Source: Alligator mississippiensis (taxonomy: Eukaryota > Chordata > Crocodylia > Alligatoridae). Taken from it: a DNA stretch of 64,000 nucleotides. A program made the position numbers and the translations under genes. The stretch spans positions 47,836,882 through 47,900,881 of the forward strand of contig NC_081824.1 in NCBI RefSeq assembly GCF_030867095.1, written 5' to 3'. This document shows, piece after piece, positions 13,158 through 23,978 of the stretch; positions within the stretch are counted from its first letter, which is position 1; each line of letters opens with the position of its first letter. Under the pieces are notes generated by a model. It was not told the origin of the DNA and made no database searches. It saw only the letters and a program-made list of their open reading frames with translations.

Positions 13158-13502
13158 GGGACCTACCTAAGTTGTGGCAAGACAACAGGTTTTTTTGCAG
13201 CCCACTTGTGGCACTCAGAGCTGATTTCACAGGCATTTCATGGTGGCCCCGCCCCTTGCTACTGATTAGCAGAGGGGGCCTTCACTCAGTATACTTGACT
13301 ACCGCTTTCCTTGTCCTGCCCCTCACTGCTGATTGGTGGAGGGTGCCTTCACTCAGTTTACCTTACAACTGCTTTTTTTTTTTTTTTTGTCTGATTTAAC
13401 AGGAAATCGTACTCAACGTTGGATTTCCCAGCAATCATGGACAGTGCTGTTTTTTGCAGTTTCCATGAAAACCACAAAATCATGATTTAGGTAGGGTCCC
13501 TA
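13158..13502. mobile_element. MITE with gggacctacctaa terminal inverted repeats
   Basis: The left end gggacctacctaa and the right end ttaggtagggtccc are inverted copies. The interior has two tandem copies of a roughly 67 bp unit (ccgccccttgctactgatta and cctgcccctcactgctgatt), followed by a T-run. It is non-coding. The superfamily is unassigned. Confidence 0.6.
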
Positions 13503-13785
13503 CATGATGGCAGAAAGAGAGAAGTCCACTCTGGTGTAGGTCCAGGGTCACAGAAGTAATTGTGCATCTATTTGTTTGCACTCCTGCTTATTCCTTCTCT
13601 GAGCTTGTGATGGGGAAGCAGACAGTTCTTTGATCTTAGAGACCACCACAGTCTTAGGGCTCCCTACCACCCACAGTAGTGGGCCGTGCCCATAGCTAAG
13701 CCAACAGGATGGTCATTTACATTGCAGCAAGCATAAGGAGCAAGAAAGCAGTGTAGCTCATACAGCCCTCTGCTCCAGACTTTAT

Positions 13786-14898
13786 GGTTAAGTAAAGACA
13801 GTCAAAAAGCCTGAGGCTGAGTCAATTCAATCTTAGCAGGTTAGTATAAGATACGCAGACCGAATGGGTAAGTAAGTGAACAGACATTCACTTGTGATTC
13901 TGGAAATTCAGCCACATGTCTGCAGTGGCTCAGGCCAGAAGCCAGGGAGCACTAGATCAGGCCTCCCCGCTCAGCTGGAACAGGCAGCTTGGGCCAAGGC
14001 TAGCCCACACCTGCCCTCTGAGGGGAGGTTTGCAGGGGAAGTACAAAGCATCCAGGAATGCTGGGGACAGAGTTAACTTGAATCTGGAGGGAATCAGTGA
14101 CAGAAGTTCAATAAACCAATTTAACCTAAATCAGTTAAGTCTGATACTTTGGCTAGGGAAATAAATTACACATAATTTGGGATCCTATGACCCCAGCTGA
14201 CTTCCTGCCCTTGGGCAGGGGGCTGGACTCGATGATCTTCCGAGGTCCCTTCCAGCCCTAATGTCTATGAAATCTATGAAATAATCTGGTATAAGTGATC
14301 AAAAACTGGTTCAAATTTGTAACCCAACAGAAGTTCAGTGCATATAAACTGCTTTCAAAATAGCCAAAACCAGTTTAAGATACACCTGAATGGACATAGT
14401 ATTAGACCTAACTGATTTAGGTTAAATCAGTTTATTGAACTTCTATGCCAGATCCTTTTAGGTTCAAGTTAACTTACAGTCCCCCAACATCCCAGGATGC
14501 TTTGCACCTCCCCTGCAAACCCCACCCTTGCAGGGTGGGTGGGCTAGCCATGGCCCGAGCTGTCTGTGGGCTAGCTGTGGCCCAGAAGAGCAAGGAGGCA
14601 TGCTCTAGTGCCCCTTGGCTTCTGGCCTGGGCCACTGCAAACATGTGGCTGTATTTCTGGAATCAAAAGTGAATGTCTGTTCACTTGCTTATCATTTCAA
14701 TCTATGCAGCTTTGACTAACCTGCAAAGATTGAATTGATTCAGCCTCAGGTTTGTTCACTGTCTGTGCTCAGGTTTATTATAAACTGGTTTAGGCCATTT
14801 TGAAAGTGGTTTATACGCATGGAACTTCTGTTGTGTTACAGATTTCAACTGGTTTCTGATCACTTATACCAGTTTATGTCTATGTTCTGTCCCTAGCC
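13786..14898. mobile_element. Foldback-type repeat, gctagggacagaa family (copy 1)
   Basis: The right end reads gttctgtccctagcc on plus. Internal parts contain inverted copies of aaactggttt, cagttaagtctgata and gattgaattgattcagcctc. The same modules occur at 21.24-21.91, 29.07-32.32 and 58.37-59.44 kb. It contains a CR1 tail at 14184-14282. The matching site without this element is at about 20,940-20,950. No transposase is seen. Confidence 0.65.
14184..14282 (+). mobile_element. CR1 LINE 3' tail inside a foldback repeat
   Basis: Contains gacttcctgcccttgggcag, ggctggactcgatgat and cccttccagcccta, ending in tctatgaaat repeats. It is a 5'-truncated insertion of about 100 bp. Confidence 0.8.
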
Positions 14899-15337
14899 TA
14901 TCTGTCACAATCCAGTCCACATATACATGATCCAGCAGGATTATAGAAAAAAAGACCATTTATGGCCTGGTTGCCTTAAATGAGAGGTGCTGAACACCTC
15001 TTTGGATAAGACATTTAAGCATGTGACTTTCAAAACTGGTATTCTAAAACGATATATGGGATTGGGGCAGCAGGTTGGGGAGGGGGTGGAACTGAGAGCA
15101 AATGTAAAACCTCCATCAAACTTGACATGGAAGTGACAGTGGCATAGTTGTACAAAGATCTGCTCCTGGCTATCATTTGATTGAATCGCTGTTCTTCCCT
15201 GAAACAAGTAAGAATGGACATACGAGAGAGAGAGAGAGATTTTGTTTCCAAGAACAGGGACAGAAAAGAAACAAGGAAGTGCACATCCTGGTGAAAAGGA
15301 CTGGTAGACATAAGCAGTGGTCATACTGCTTGATCAG

Positions 15338-15645
15338 GGTTGGATTTTTCTCTGGAGATTTCTCTGTGTGATTTGGCCAGGCTAGGGCCAGGTTTGGTCC
15401 TGAAGCCTGGAGTCTGCTGGAAAAAACAGGAAAGACTTGTTTTTATCTGGGCAGTATTTTGTTCTGGAGATTTTTTTTTTTTATGTATAGGACTGGGTTT
15501 TGGTCCTGAAGTCTGAGTCTGCTGGAAGTAGCAAGAAGGACTCGATTAAAAAAATCAGAGCAGGGTTTTTCTCTGGAGTGTCTCTGCCAATTGCACAATC
15601 AGGGCTAATTTGGGCCCAGAAGTTTCAGCTGTGCTGGCTGCACTA
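15338..15645. repeat. Tandem repeat, about 108-bp unit, three diverged copies
   Basis: The phrase tttggtcctgaagcctggag recurs with changes at about 15392, 15499 and 15609. Each copy is preceded by a ttttctctggagattt-like phrase. Unit spacing is 107-110 bp. No coding role is seen. Confidence 0.65.
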
Positions 15646-17019
15646 TTTCAGGAGGATCTGCAGTGAACAGAAGAAACTCAGCTGTCTGTTTTGCTTATGC
15701 AAAGTTTTGTTCTGAGGGCCCAAGAAACAATAGCAAGGGACAGAAATCCCCATAGAGATAGGGGTAGCCAAAAACTTGTATGTGGATGCACTTGTGGGGA
15801 ATGACATTTAAACAAAATCTCCCCACATAGTGAATGCCATCTCTCGCAGTGGCAAGGACTCAGATCCTGACTTGGAGTGTGCCAACTCCCAGGGAGGGAG
15901 GCTGTAAAACTAGCCCTGCAGGCTAGGATCAGATTCTCTGATTGCGGATGCGGCCACAAAGCAGGCCAAGTTTACTTTGGAGCTGGGAAAGAATCCCTCT
16001 TTGGATGTCTTGAAAGTTGCGACCTTGAGTCCTGACCCAGAAGGGGAGAATGCTGAGAGGTTTCCTGGGGAGTGTGGGAACCCTAGCAGGGAGATCCCAG
16101 CAGAGCAGGGGGGAGACTCAGAGGAGGACCTTGAAATGCTGGTGGTACCAGTGAAGAAAGATGCAGAGCTGTTGCAGCAGAAACAAGATTGCTCTGGTGA
16201 ATGCATGGACAAACCAGGGACTAAGATAAAAATGAGACACTGGCTGTAGCCAAGTAGTTCAAGATGATTTGGAAGTTTATCATGATGATTCATGAGAAAG
16301 GGACCTTTTTGGATATGGGAAGGATATGGAAAGGCCCAGATGTCACCTTTACTTAACTGGTCTGGCAAGAATGAGGAAATGTAATCTCAGAAAGCATCAG
16401 ATTGCAGGACAACCTGGAACCAGATGGGGAGCAAAGACCTGTGCTTCAGGGTCACTGGCAGGTATTTGCTGACAAGTAAGAGCATGAAATCATCACATGT
16501 CAAAATGTTTAAATGTACTTTGAACACATGTGATGTCAAAATATTTCAGTGTAATTTGAGAACAAGTTACAATACTGAGGACACCAGGTTATGTGGGAGC
16601 AAATATACCCTGGCACACTACGGGTGTCCCCAGATGAGTGCTGCAATGCAGTATGTGGTGCTTCAGATCTGTCTGCACATAGGTAGTGGAAGGGGGGGCT
16701 ACCGGGGCTCAGCCCCCGCAAACACAGGGCAGCTGGTATGGCTGCAGGGAAACCCTGCCACAGGCTGCTGCAGCAGGGGAGGGGTGCACACACTCAGATA
16801 CATATGCAGTCAGGATCACAGCTCTGGTGTGTGGCTGCCCAGCATGGCAGGCAAGTTTCAGTTTATTTTGTGAAGGGGAAGGGGCTTGATGGGGGCAGAT
16901 TGTGACTCCCACAGTGCAGATGAGAGTGGAGCAGGGGTAGGGGTGAATGGTGACCCATCAGGGCAGGCCAGTGGGGCAATTGGAGCCCGGTGGCACATCC
17001 AGGGGCATGGGGCGGGGGG
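15646..17019. other. Intergenic region without a recognised gene
   Basis: The longest plausible frame is 15977-16249 (90 codons, acidic), which has no family motif and no splice or repeat support. From 16.68 kb the sequence becomes strongly GC-rich. Confidence 0.35.
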
Positions 17020-17320
17020 GGGGGGAGCTCCTGCCACTGTGCACACTGCCTGGGAGCCAAGGGGGGGCACATACCCCCCCCACCCCAATCTGTGTGTGGG
17101 GCGAAGGTGGGCTGCCACTGCAGGCTGGGTTCTACTCTGCCTCTGCACCTCACTGCTGCTGCTTTGAAAGCAATGTGAGTCTGACACAATGTGTGTTCTG
17201 CTGCTGGCAGCCTGCCCTTGCCCCGCACACAGATCTGGGGCACATGCCCCCCATGCCCTCCCAGGGTGTGTGCAGAGGCAGAAGCCACCACCCCCTTCCT
17301 GCACCAGGCACCCCCTGGAC
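17020..17320. repeat. GC-rich imperfect palindrome
   Basis: The left half (tgcacactgcctgggagcca, then atctgtgtgtggggcgaagg, then gggctgccactgcag) is mirrored in the right half around a centre near 17,170. The right-half words are tgctggcagcctgccc, ttgccccgcacacagat and ctcccagggtgtgtgcag. The match weakens outside this interval. Long frames here on all strands are compositional. Confidence 0.7.
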
Positions 17321-17924
17321 AAGCCTCTCCTGTCTCTGTCCCACACCCCACCCCAGCTGTGCAGGGCATGTCCCTACCCAAGCCTCACTCCCTCTTTCAG
17401 TGCCGTGGGGAGCAGGGGGCAGATGGAGGCCCCAGTGGTAAGGAAGGGAGCGGGACACAGGCAGGAGCAGGGGCTGTGGTGAGTGGGGCCCTGGCCGGGC
17501 CAGGTGGCAGGACAAGCAGAGGCTCCCCTGATCTGTGCATGGGGTGGAAGCGGCTGCTGCTGTGCACTGTGCTTTGCTCCCTGAGGCAGCTGCACCAGGA
17601 GTGGCTGACACCACGTGCATCCCACTGCTGGGCAAGCAGGAGGTGCAGACCTACTGCCCAGCCCTGGAAGCTTAGTTGTCTCTGGGGCCCAGGCCCACCT
17701 GCACATGCCCAACCCAGGGTCAGGGAGTTCAGGCATGCAGCAGTGCCTTAGCTCTCACTGTGCTTGCTATGCACCGCTCTACCTCTAGGCACAGCCAGTA
17801 GAATTGCAAGGACAAATGATTTACATGTATTTCCACTAATGAACTGAAAAACAGGACTTTTTCCATTCTGTACCTCATTCAGAAATGGACAGGGGACAAA
17901 AGGTTTAAAAACAGGACCAATGGC

Positions 17925-18845
17925 CACACTAATCAGATGATTTATAAAGAAGTTAAGACCTTGCCTGATTGATCATGGAAAACATGACTTAAGGCTTGAA
18001 AGAGCTAGGACTGTTCAGTTTGGAGAAGAGAATACCGAATGGGGATTTGATAACTGTCTTCAAATAAGTGAAGGGTGATAATAAAGAGGGTGGAGATGTT
18101 TTTTCTCTGTGGCTGTAGGGGACAGGACTAGGAGCAATGGCTACAAACTTCAGCAGAAGAAATTTAGGTGGGAGATTAGGAGGAAACATTTTGACTATGA
18201 AGTTGGTCAGGAATTGGAACAGGCTATCAAGAGAGGTTGTAGAATCTCCATCCTTGGAGGTTTTGAAGACCAGGTTGGAACTGGGATGCCTAAACTCTGG
18301 TCTATGGGCGAGATCAAGCATGCAGCACCATGTCATCCAGTCCATGGGCCTCCCCTTGGGTCTGGAAATTTGGTGGCAAGAGTGGTGGTACTGCTTCCAT
18401 GCTGCCAAATCTTTGGACCTGTGGGAAGCCCCAGGTCTTGTGCACTGGATCTGGTTCCTGATCCCAGTGTGCAGGAATCGGAGTGGGTGGGAGTAGGCCC
18501 CCAGGACCCAATCCTGGTACTTGAGGGATGGTAGGGGGCAGTGCTGAGCCACTGGGATTTAGTCCTAGCACGAGGGGTGGGAGGACATGGTACCAAGGTC
18601 CAATCCCAGCACATGGGGCAAGGGCAGGGTACCAGGCTCTAGAAATGAGTCTGGCCCACAGAGGGGCCCTGCACCACTCACCTGATGTCTAGGGCCAGAA
18701 GATTGAGTATCACTGGATTAGACAGATATTTGGCTGGGATGGTTTAGTGAAGGATGAACCTGCTTTCAGCAGGGGGTTGGATTAGATGACCTTGTGAGGT
18801 CCCTTCCAGCTCTATTTTTTCTGTGATTCTATGGTCCTGTGATCA
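17925..18845 (+). mobile_element. Older CR1 LINE 3' end, interrupted
   Basis: The 5' part (gaaagagctaggactgttca, gtttggagaagagaat) and the 3' tail (18716-18840: gggttggattagatgacctt, ccttccagctctat) are the 3' end of an older CR1 type. About 440 bp at 18.27-18.715 kb is foreign, GC-rich repeat that lies between two parts of the CR1 tail. Confidence 0.75.
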
Positions 18846-19250
18846 CAAGGTTGAGGACCAGACCCTGGGCTGGTGTTACAAACAAAGGGAACAAGTGTCA
18901 AATTGTTGAACTGAATCCAGGATTTTAATATGAAAGTTTTGCATATCAAAGGATAGGGGGTGTAATATCCTGCTTCAATCTTGTACATTTTGATAGTGGT
19001 TATGATAACTCTGAAGTAGCCTTGGCTAACTTCTACATCATCACTTTTTAGGTGGAGGTTGTCACAGAGTCACCCTAAGACAAAGTTAGGGTGTTCACTA
19101 TATAGCATACATGCATATTCTCCCTAATAAGGTTGGTTTTTGTGATGTTTCATCTTTAATTGCAGCTAGTGCAAAGCTGTGTTCAGTTCTGTTGTTCTCC
19201 TATCTGTTTATGTTACAGCATTTGATATAACTGGATCTCCTATTTGTACA
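18846..19250. other. Intergenic, nothing recognised
   Basis: AT-rich unique-looking sequence. No ORF or repeat is recognised. Confidence 0.35.
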
Positions 19251-19258
19251 TGTTATAG

Positions 19259-19443
19259 TCAGGGTTTGAATTACACTTTGACTTTTGGGGGGGTCTGCAA
19301 AAACAAATTGGGCTGCCCATCATGATGCCCTAATTAAATCGGAGACCCCCTAGGTTATGGTTTTAAAGTCTTACAGGAGGGCTCTCATCTCTTATGGGGG
19401 GGCTCACCTCCCTGCCCCTGAGCTCCTCTGTAATTTGAACCCT
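19259..19443. mobile_element. hAT-like MITE with 8-bp target duplication
   Basis: The ends tcagggtttgaattac and gtaatttgaaccct are inverted copies. The flanks tgttatag (19251-19258) and tgttacag (19444-19451) agree at 7 of 8 bases. It is 185 bp and non-coding. Confidence 0.75.
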
Positions 19444-20004
19444 TGTTACAGCATTTGTAATTTTGATGTGTCTTTGTATTTCAACTAAGGTCATATTAGT
19501 AAGACACTGAACTGCCCGTGACTATTCACACTCAGAAGAGTCAATAGCTGAGAATTAGTATTAGTGTTCTGGTCCTTCATGAGACCAACCAACCATGCTA
19601 AAAGGCACAGAAACCCGAGTCTGGACAGACAATGATATGTTTAAATTTGAAAAGAAGACTAACAGCTAGCTGATCAAACTATCATACACAAGAGACAGCA
19701 TGTCTAAAAAGGATGCAAGATTGTGGTCTGGTAAATATACATCTGTGGGAGGGGCAAGGGGAAGGAAGTTACTGGCATAGTGTGAGCCCCCTAGAATGAA
19801 AGGGTGATATATGCTAATAGCTGGACTGCAAAGCCTGCCTAGAGAGCAGGGCTGAGCTGTCAGTCTTCCCAGGTACAAGGGAGGGCCTCAAATAACAGCC
19901 AAGGAAGCTGGGTACACCCAGCTGACAGGAATAAAGAAAGCCCTGATGGGAAGTCAGAGGCTACATTTAGACCCTTTGAGCTGGCTAAGGGCTGGATCTT
20001 TGGA

Positions 20005-20272
20005 TTTAAAGGACATGTCTATATGAGACGCTGACTGTGCAGTAGCCTAATAATGCTGTGCAGTAGTGCATCACAGCATGGACAGTGCCAATATACTATT
20101 GCACAGTATTATTAGGCTACTATGTAGTAGTGTCACTTAAAAGACATTCACCAGCATTACTGCACAGTAGCTCTGGTTACTGCACGTTTATTTACTACTT
20201 GCTAACACAAGTACTCAATAAATGTGCAGTAATGACTGCAGACTAGTGTCTTGCATAGATGCACCCAGAGGG
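20005..20272. mobile_element. MITE with catgtctac-type terminal inverted repeats
   Basis: The left end gacatgtctatatgagacgct and the complement of the right end (gtgcatctatgcaagacact) pair. The interior is rich in tgcagtag, cagtaat and ttactgcac words. Related elements are at 51.29-51.60 and 60.54-60.80 kb. Confidence 0.65.
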
Positions 20273-20462
20273 GAGGGTAATAAAAAGTCAATGTTCTGGT
20301 CATTTTTTTTTTTTGCTTGTTTACTCCTATATTTCTGTCTGTATCTCAGCATATGATTACTGATTTCTTATGCTTGTTCCATTTTTATAATAAATCCTTT
20401 TGTTGTTTGTCTCCTTACTTTCCTGTGGAAGGAATGACTTCTGAGCATGTGATATTCTAGGC

Positions 20463-20925
20463 CAGGGGTAGGCAACGTTTTTTGGCCGGAGTGCTGAAAA
20501 CCCCAACAATGCCTACTTTGGAAGGTGCCAGAGTGCCAGTATGCCAGAAAAACAAAATGAGGGCAGGGGGTACATGGCAGGATTCTCTGCTTGTGCCCCT
20601 TGCCCCCCAGCCCTGCTGCCCCTTGCCTGTCACCCAAAGCCCTTACCCCCCACCCTGGGCTCTGGGGCTGTCAGCAGCTACCAAAAACCTGAGCCAGCTG
20701 CAAACATCTGCTGCCTCTCCGCCCTGGCCCCAGCCGCCTTCCAGCCCCAGACCTGGCCCCGGGCTCTGGGCAGGCTGCACATACCAGCAATGCTCCCCTC
20801 TGTGCTGCCCTTGCAGCTTCTGCAAAGCAGCGTTGGAACCCGGTGCGGCAGGACACAGCAGGGGCGCAGAAAGCTGCCTGCTCCTAGCTCCCCGCTGCCC
20901 TGCCATGTAAGCAGTGCAACTCATA
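20463..20925. mobile_element. hAT-like repeat fragment (one end only)
   Basis: Begins caggggtaggcaacgttttt followed by ggccggagtgc, a hAT-type end. The body is GC-rich. The opposite end is not visible before sequence paralogous to 13.73 kb begins. Confidence 0.5.
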
Positions 20926-21236
20926 TACCCTCTTTGCTCCAGACTTTACCTGTCAGAGTCCAGTCCACATACAGAGTCAGGCTTGGGGGTGGTAACGTGG
21001 GTGACCACCCAGGGCACTGTAGTCAGGGGGGTGCCAAACAACCTGCTACTCTCGCCCACCCCTGCTGATCCCCACCCACAACCAAGCAGTGTCCAGCCCA
21101 GCAGGGGGCAGCTGAGCCTAGCTGCTGCCTCCACTCCAGTGGGGTCCCCTCATGCACCCCCTGTCAGCCATCATGCCAAAATACAACTTCAGCCAGGGCA
21201 CCATATTTCCTAAGGTGGCTCTGTCCACATACACAT

Positions 21237-21914
21237 GGGCTAGGGACAGAAGTTACACATAAACCAATTTAAGGGATCAGAAACTGGTTTAAACCTGTAA
21301 CAGAACAGAAGCTTTGTACAGTACACATAACAGTACACATAAACCAGTTTCAAAATCGCTGAAACGGGTTTAAGATAAACCTGGTTGAATGTAATATCAG
21401 ATTTAACTGATTTGGGTCAAACCAGTGTATGAAACTTCTGTCCCAAACCCCTTCCTGGTTAAAAATTACAGTCCCCCAGCATCCCAGCATGCTTTCTAGC
21501 CCTGGGCTGGGCTGCCTACTCCAGAGAGCAGGGCTGGCCCTGCCCCTCTACTCCCTAGCTGGAGCAGTGAGGGCTGGCTGACAAGGAGGTGGGAGGGGGC
21601 AAGCCCAGCTGGGGATGCAGCCCAATCTACAGGGTGGGGGATGGGGACTGCAGAGTGCTGTTGCTGTAATTCTGGACTGCAAATCCCAGAGACCTTGAGG
21701 CAGCAGGAAGAGGAAGTGAACGCACAGCTAGACAGCTTTGTTGTAGTACTCCCCAACTTCTGGTGTGTGCCACCGCAGACATGTGGCTGCATTTCCTGCA
21801 CCAAAGGTAAATGTATCTGTTCATTTCTGTTTCAATTTAATCTGTGCAGTTTAGACTAAACTGCAAAGATTGAATTGATTCAGCCTTGGGCTTTTTGACT
21901 GTCTGTACCTAGCC
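21237..21914. mobile_element. Foldback-type repeat, gctagggacagaa family (copy 2)
   Basis: Left end ggctagggacagaagttaca, right end gactgtctgtacctagcc. It has the same internal order of modules as the 14.4-14.9 kb copy in reverse: aaactggttt, taactgatttgggt, then a GC-rich core and gattgaattgattcagcc. Confidence 0.7.
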
Positions 21915-21966
21915 ATGATCTAGAAGGCTTATAGAGAATAGCCTTAAATGAGAGGTGCTGGAACCT

Positions 21967-22305
21967 AGGGCATTTATACACATACTTTTCCACACTTCTA
22001 TGCGCCAGGGATCCGGCACATCAGAGCAGACTTGATTAATCGAGTGCTCTGCACGTGAGCTAATGCACACTGCACTGGATTGCTTGCAATTGTATAAGTG
22101 TCAAAACGCATGTCAGCGTGGAGAAAATGGCAGCAGCGTGCTTTTGAACTAAAACATCTTCAAAGCATTTTAGTTCAAAAGTGGACTGCTGCCATTTTTT
22201 GTGTGCCAACGTGCATTTCACCACTTATACAACTGCATGAGTTGCAGCGCCGGGCACTTTTCAAAGCACCCAGAGCTGCAGTGCATACATATGTAAAAAT
22301 GCATA
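21967..22305. mobile_element. Near-palindromic MITE
   Basis: The two halves pair around about 22,150: cacttctatgc / gcatacatatg, tataagtgtcaaaacgcatg / catttcaccacttata, and gcttttgaactaaaacatct / gcattttagttcaaaagt. It can fold into one long hairpin. It is non-coding and lies inside segment copy B. Confidence 0.7.
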
Positions 22306-22366
22306 GTTCTTTGGATGAGACCTTTAATCATCTGACTTTCAAAATTAGGGAAACATAGAAGACCAG

Positions 22367-23075
22367 GTGTATATTCATTATCCTGGTGAGCCTCAACCTA
22401 TACATGACTGGGTTGATCTTTGCAGTAATGGGGAAGGAGTCCAGGTACCTGTAGTCCAGTTTGGTAGAAGGTTGTTGCAGGTGGACAGCCAAACCTTATC
22501 CCTCACTGGTTCTCTGCAAATCTCTTGTAGGCCTTCTTGGTGGCTTCCAGATGTTATTTTAACAATTCCCATGCCTTGCCCAACTAACCCCATTCCCTAC
22601 CCACTACCCCCTCCCACATTTTGCTGCAGCTCTGCTCTTCAGGGGCAGTCAACAGCAGTATGGCCCTGGCCTGGACTCAGGCCCACCTAGCCAGGGAGAA
22701 GTAGTGGCTGGGTTGGGACTGGAGGAACCAGAGCCAGAGCAGAAGTTAAGGTAGGAGGGGGCAGCTGGAGGGAGGCAGGTGATGGAAGCAGGCACAGGGG
22801 TTAGGGAGTAAAGGAGACAGACTGCAAGTCTCCCCACCCCACCCTGCAGTCTCCCCTGAGCTCCCCCTGGATGCAAGCCCCCTTCCCCACCAAATGAGTC
22901 ATACCAGCCTAGGCCAGGTAGTGGCTCAGCTCTGACTTCACCCTGAACTTGGGCCCTAAGCCATAGCTGAGCAGCCACCTGCCCTGGGTTGATACTCAAA
23001 ATAAGGGCCCACCCCCCGCACCCTTTGGTGCTGACTGGAGACAAAAACCTAATCTTGGAGTTGAATAAATACAGT
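22367..23075. mobile_element. Probable TIR element, copy E4
   Basis: The right end (cttggagttgaataaatacag) resembles the right ends of E1-E3 (cttggatttgagtaaatat). The left end near 22,371 is only loosely similar. The core is GC-rich and non-coding. Confidence 0.45.
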
Positions 23076-23084
23076 GTGTGTATG

Positions 23085-23978
23085 TTGTGGCCTGCAGCTC
23101 ACTTCATGTGAGGGAGAAGTGGACACACCAGAGGGCAGGGAACAGCTACAAGCAGACCTGAACAGGTTGGACATATGGGCAGAAAACAACAGAATGCAGT
23201 TCAACAAGGAGAAATGCAAAGTGCTGCACCTAGGGAGGAAAAATGTCCAGCATACCTACTGCCTAGGAAATGACCTGCTTGGTGGCACGGGAGCGGAAAG
23301 GGATCTTGGAGTCCTAGTGGACTCCAAGATGAACATGAGTCGGCAGTGTGACAAAGCCATCAGAAAAGCTAATGGCACTTTATCGTGCATCAGCAGTTGC
23401 ATGACGAACAGAACCAAGGAGGTGATACTTCCCCTCTATCGGGCACTGGTCAGACCGCAGTTGGAGTACTGCGTGCAATTCTGGGCACTGCACTTCAAGA
23501 GAGATGTGGATAACCTGGAGAGGGTCCAGAGAAGGGCCACTCGTATGGTTAAGGGCCTGCAGACTAAGCCCTACAAGGAGAGACAAAAGAACCTGGACCT
23601 TTTTAGCCTCCGCAAGAGAAGATTGAGAGGCGACCTTGTGGCTGCCTATAAGTTCATCCTGGGGGCACAGAAGGGAATCGGTGACGTTTTATTCACCAAG
23701 GCGCCCCTCGGAGTTACAAGAAATAATGGTCACAAGCTAGCAGAGAGCAGATTTAGACTAGACATTAAGAAGAACTTCTTCACAGTTTGATTGGCCAAGG
23801 TCTGGAACGGGCTCCCAAGGGAGGTGGTGCTCTCCCCTACCCTGGGGGTCTTCAAAAGGAGGTTAGATATGCATCTAGCTGGGGTCATCTAGACCCAGCA
23901 CTCTTTCCTGCCTATGCAGGGGGTCAGACTGAATGATCTATTGAGGTCCCTTCCGACCCTAACATCTATGAATCTATA
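23085..23978 (+). mobile_element. Young CR1 LINE, 3' part of ORF2 and complete tail
   Basis: An open frame of about 238 codons covers the CR1 ORF2 C-terminal region: LNRLDIWAENNRMQFN, KCKVLHLGR, ERDLGVLVDSKMNMS, LEYCVQFWALHF and RVQRRATRMVKGLQ. One in-frame stop precedes the last 40 codons. The tail ends gaccctaacatctatgaat. It is 5'-truncated, as most CR1 insertions are. It is nearly the same sequence as the minus-strand copy at 29.4-30.06 kb. Confidence 0.93.

Larger units (their letters stand above)
13730..15050. repeat. Segment paralogous to 20.9-22.36 kb (copy A)
   Basis: The flanks gctccagacttta, cagtccacatac, ccttaaatgagaggtgctg and ctttggatgaga-like words recur in the same order at 20.93, 20.97, 21.94 and 22.31 kb. 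The two copies are split by different insertions: a foldback element at 13.79-14.90 kb here, and other elements in copy B. Confidence 0.65.
20900..22362. repeat. Segment paralogous to 13.73-15.05 kb (copy B)
   Basis: Shares flanking words in order with copy A. At 20,940-20,950 it shows the uninterrupted form of the site where copy A carries the 13.79-14.90 kb element. It is itself split by repeats at 21.24-21.91 and 21.97-22.30 kb. Confidence 0.65.

Noticed and set aside
15977-16249. 90-codon acidic frame as a possible exon or gag remnant
   Set aside because: No recognised motif, flanking splice sites or LTR, so it cannot be supported.
16858-17751. Frames of 160-187 codons on both strands
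   Set aside because: They come from a GC-rich palindrome with few stop codons in any frame. There is no motif, splice structure or start context to support a gene.
18109-18534. 141-codon frame beginning in a CR1 tail
   Set aside because: It runs from CR1 non-coding text into an unrelated GC-rich insert and is not a protein.
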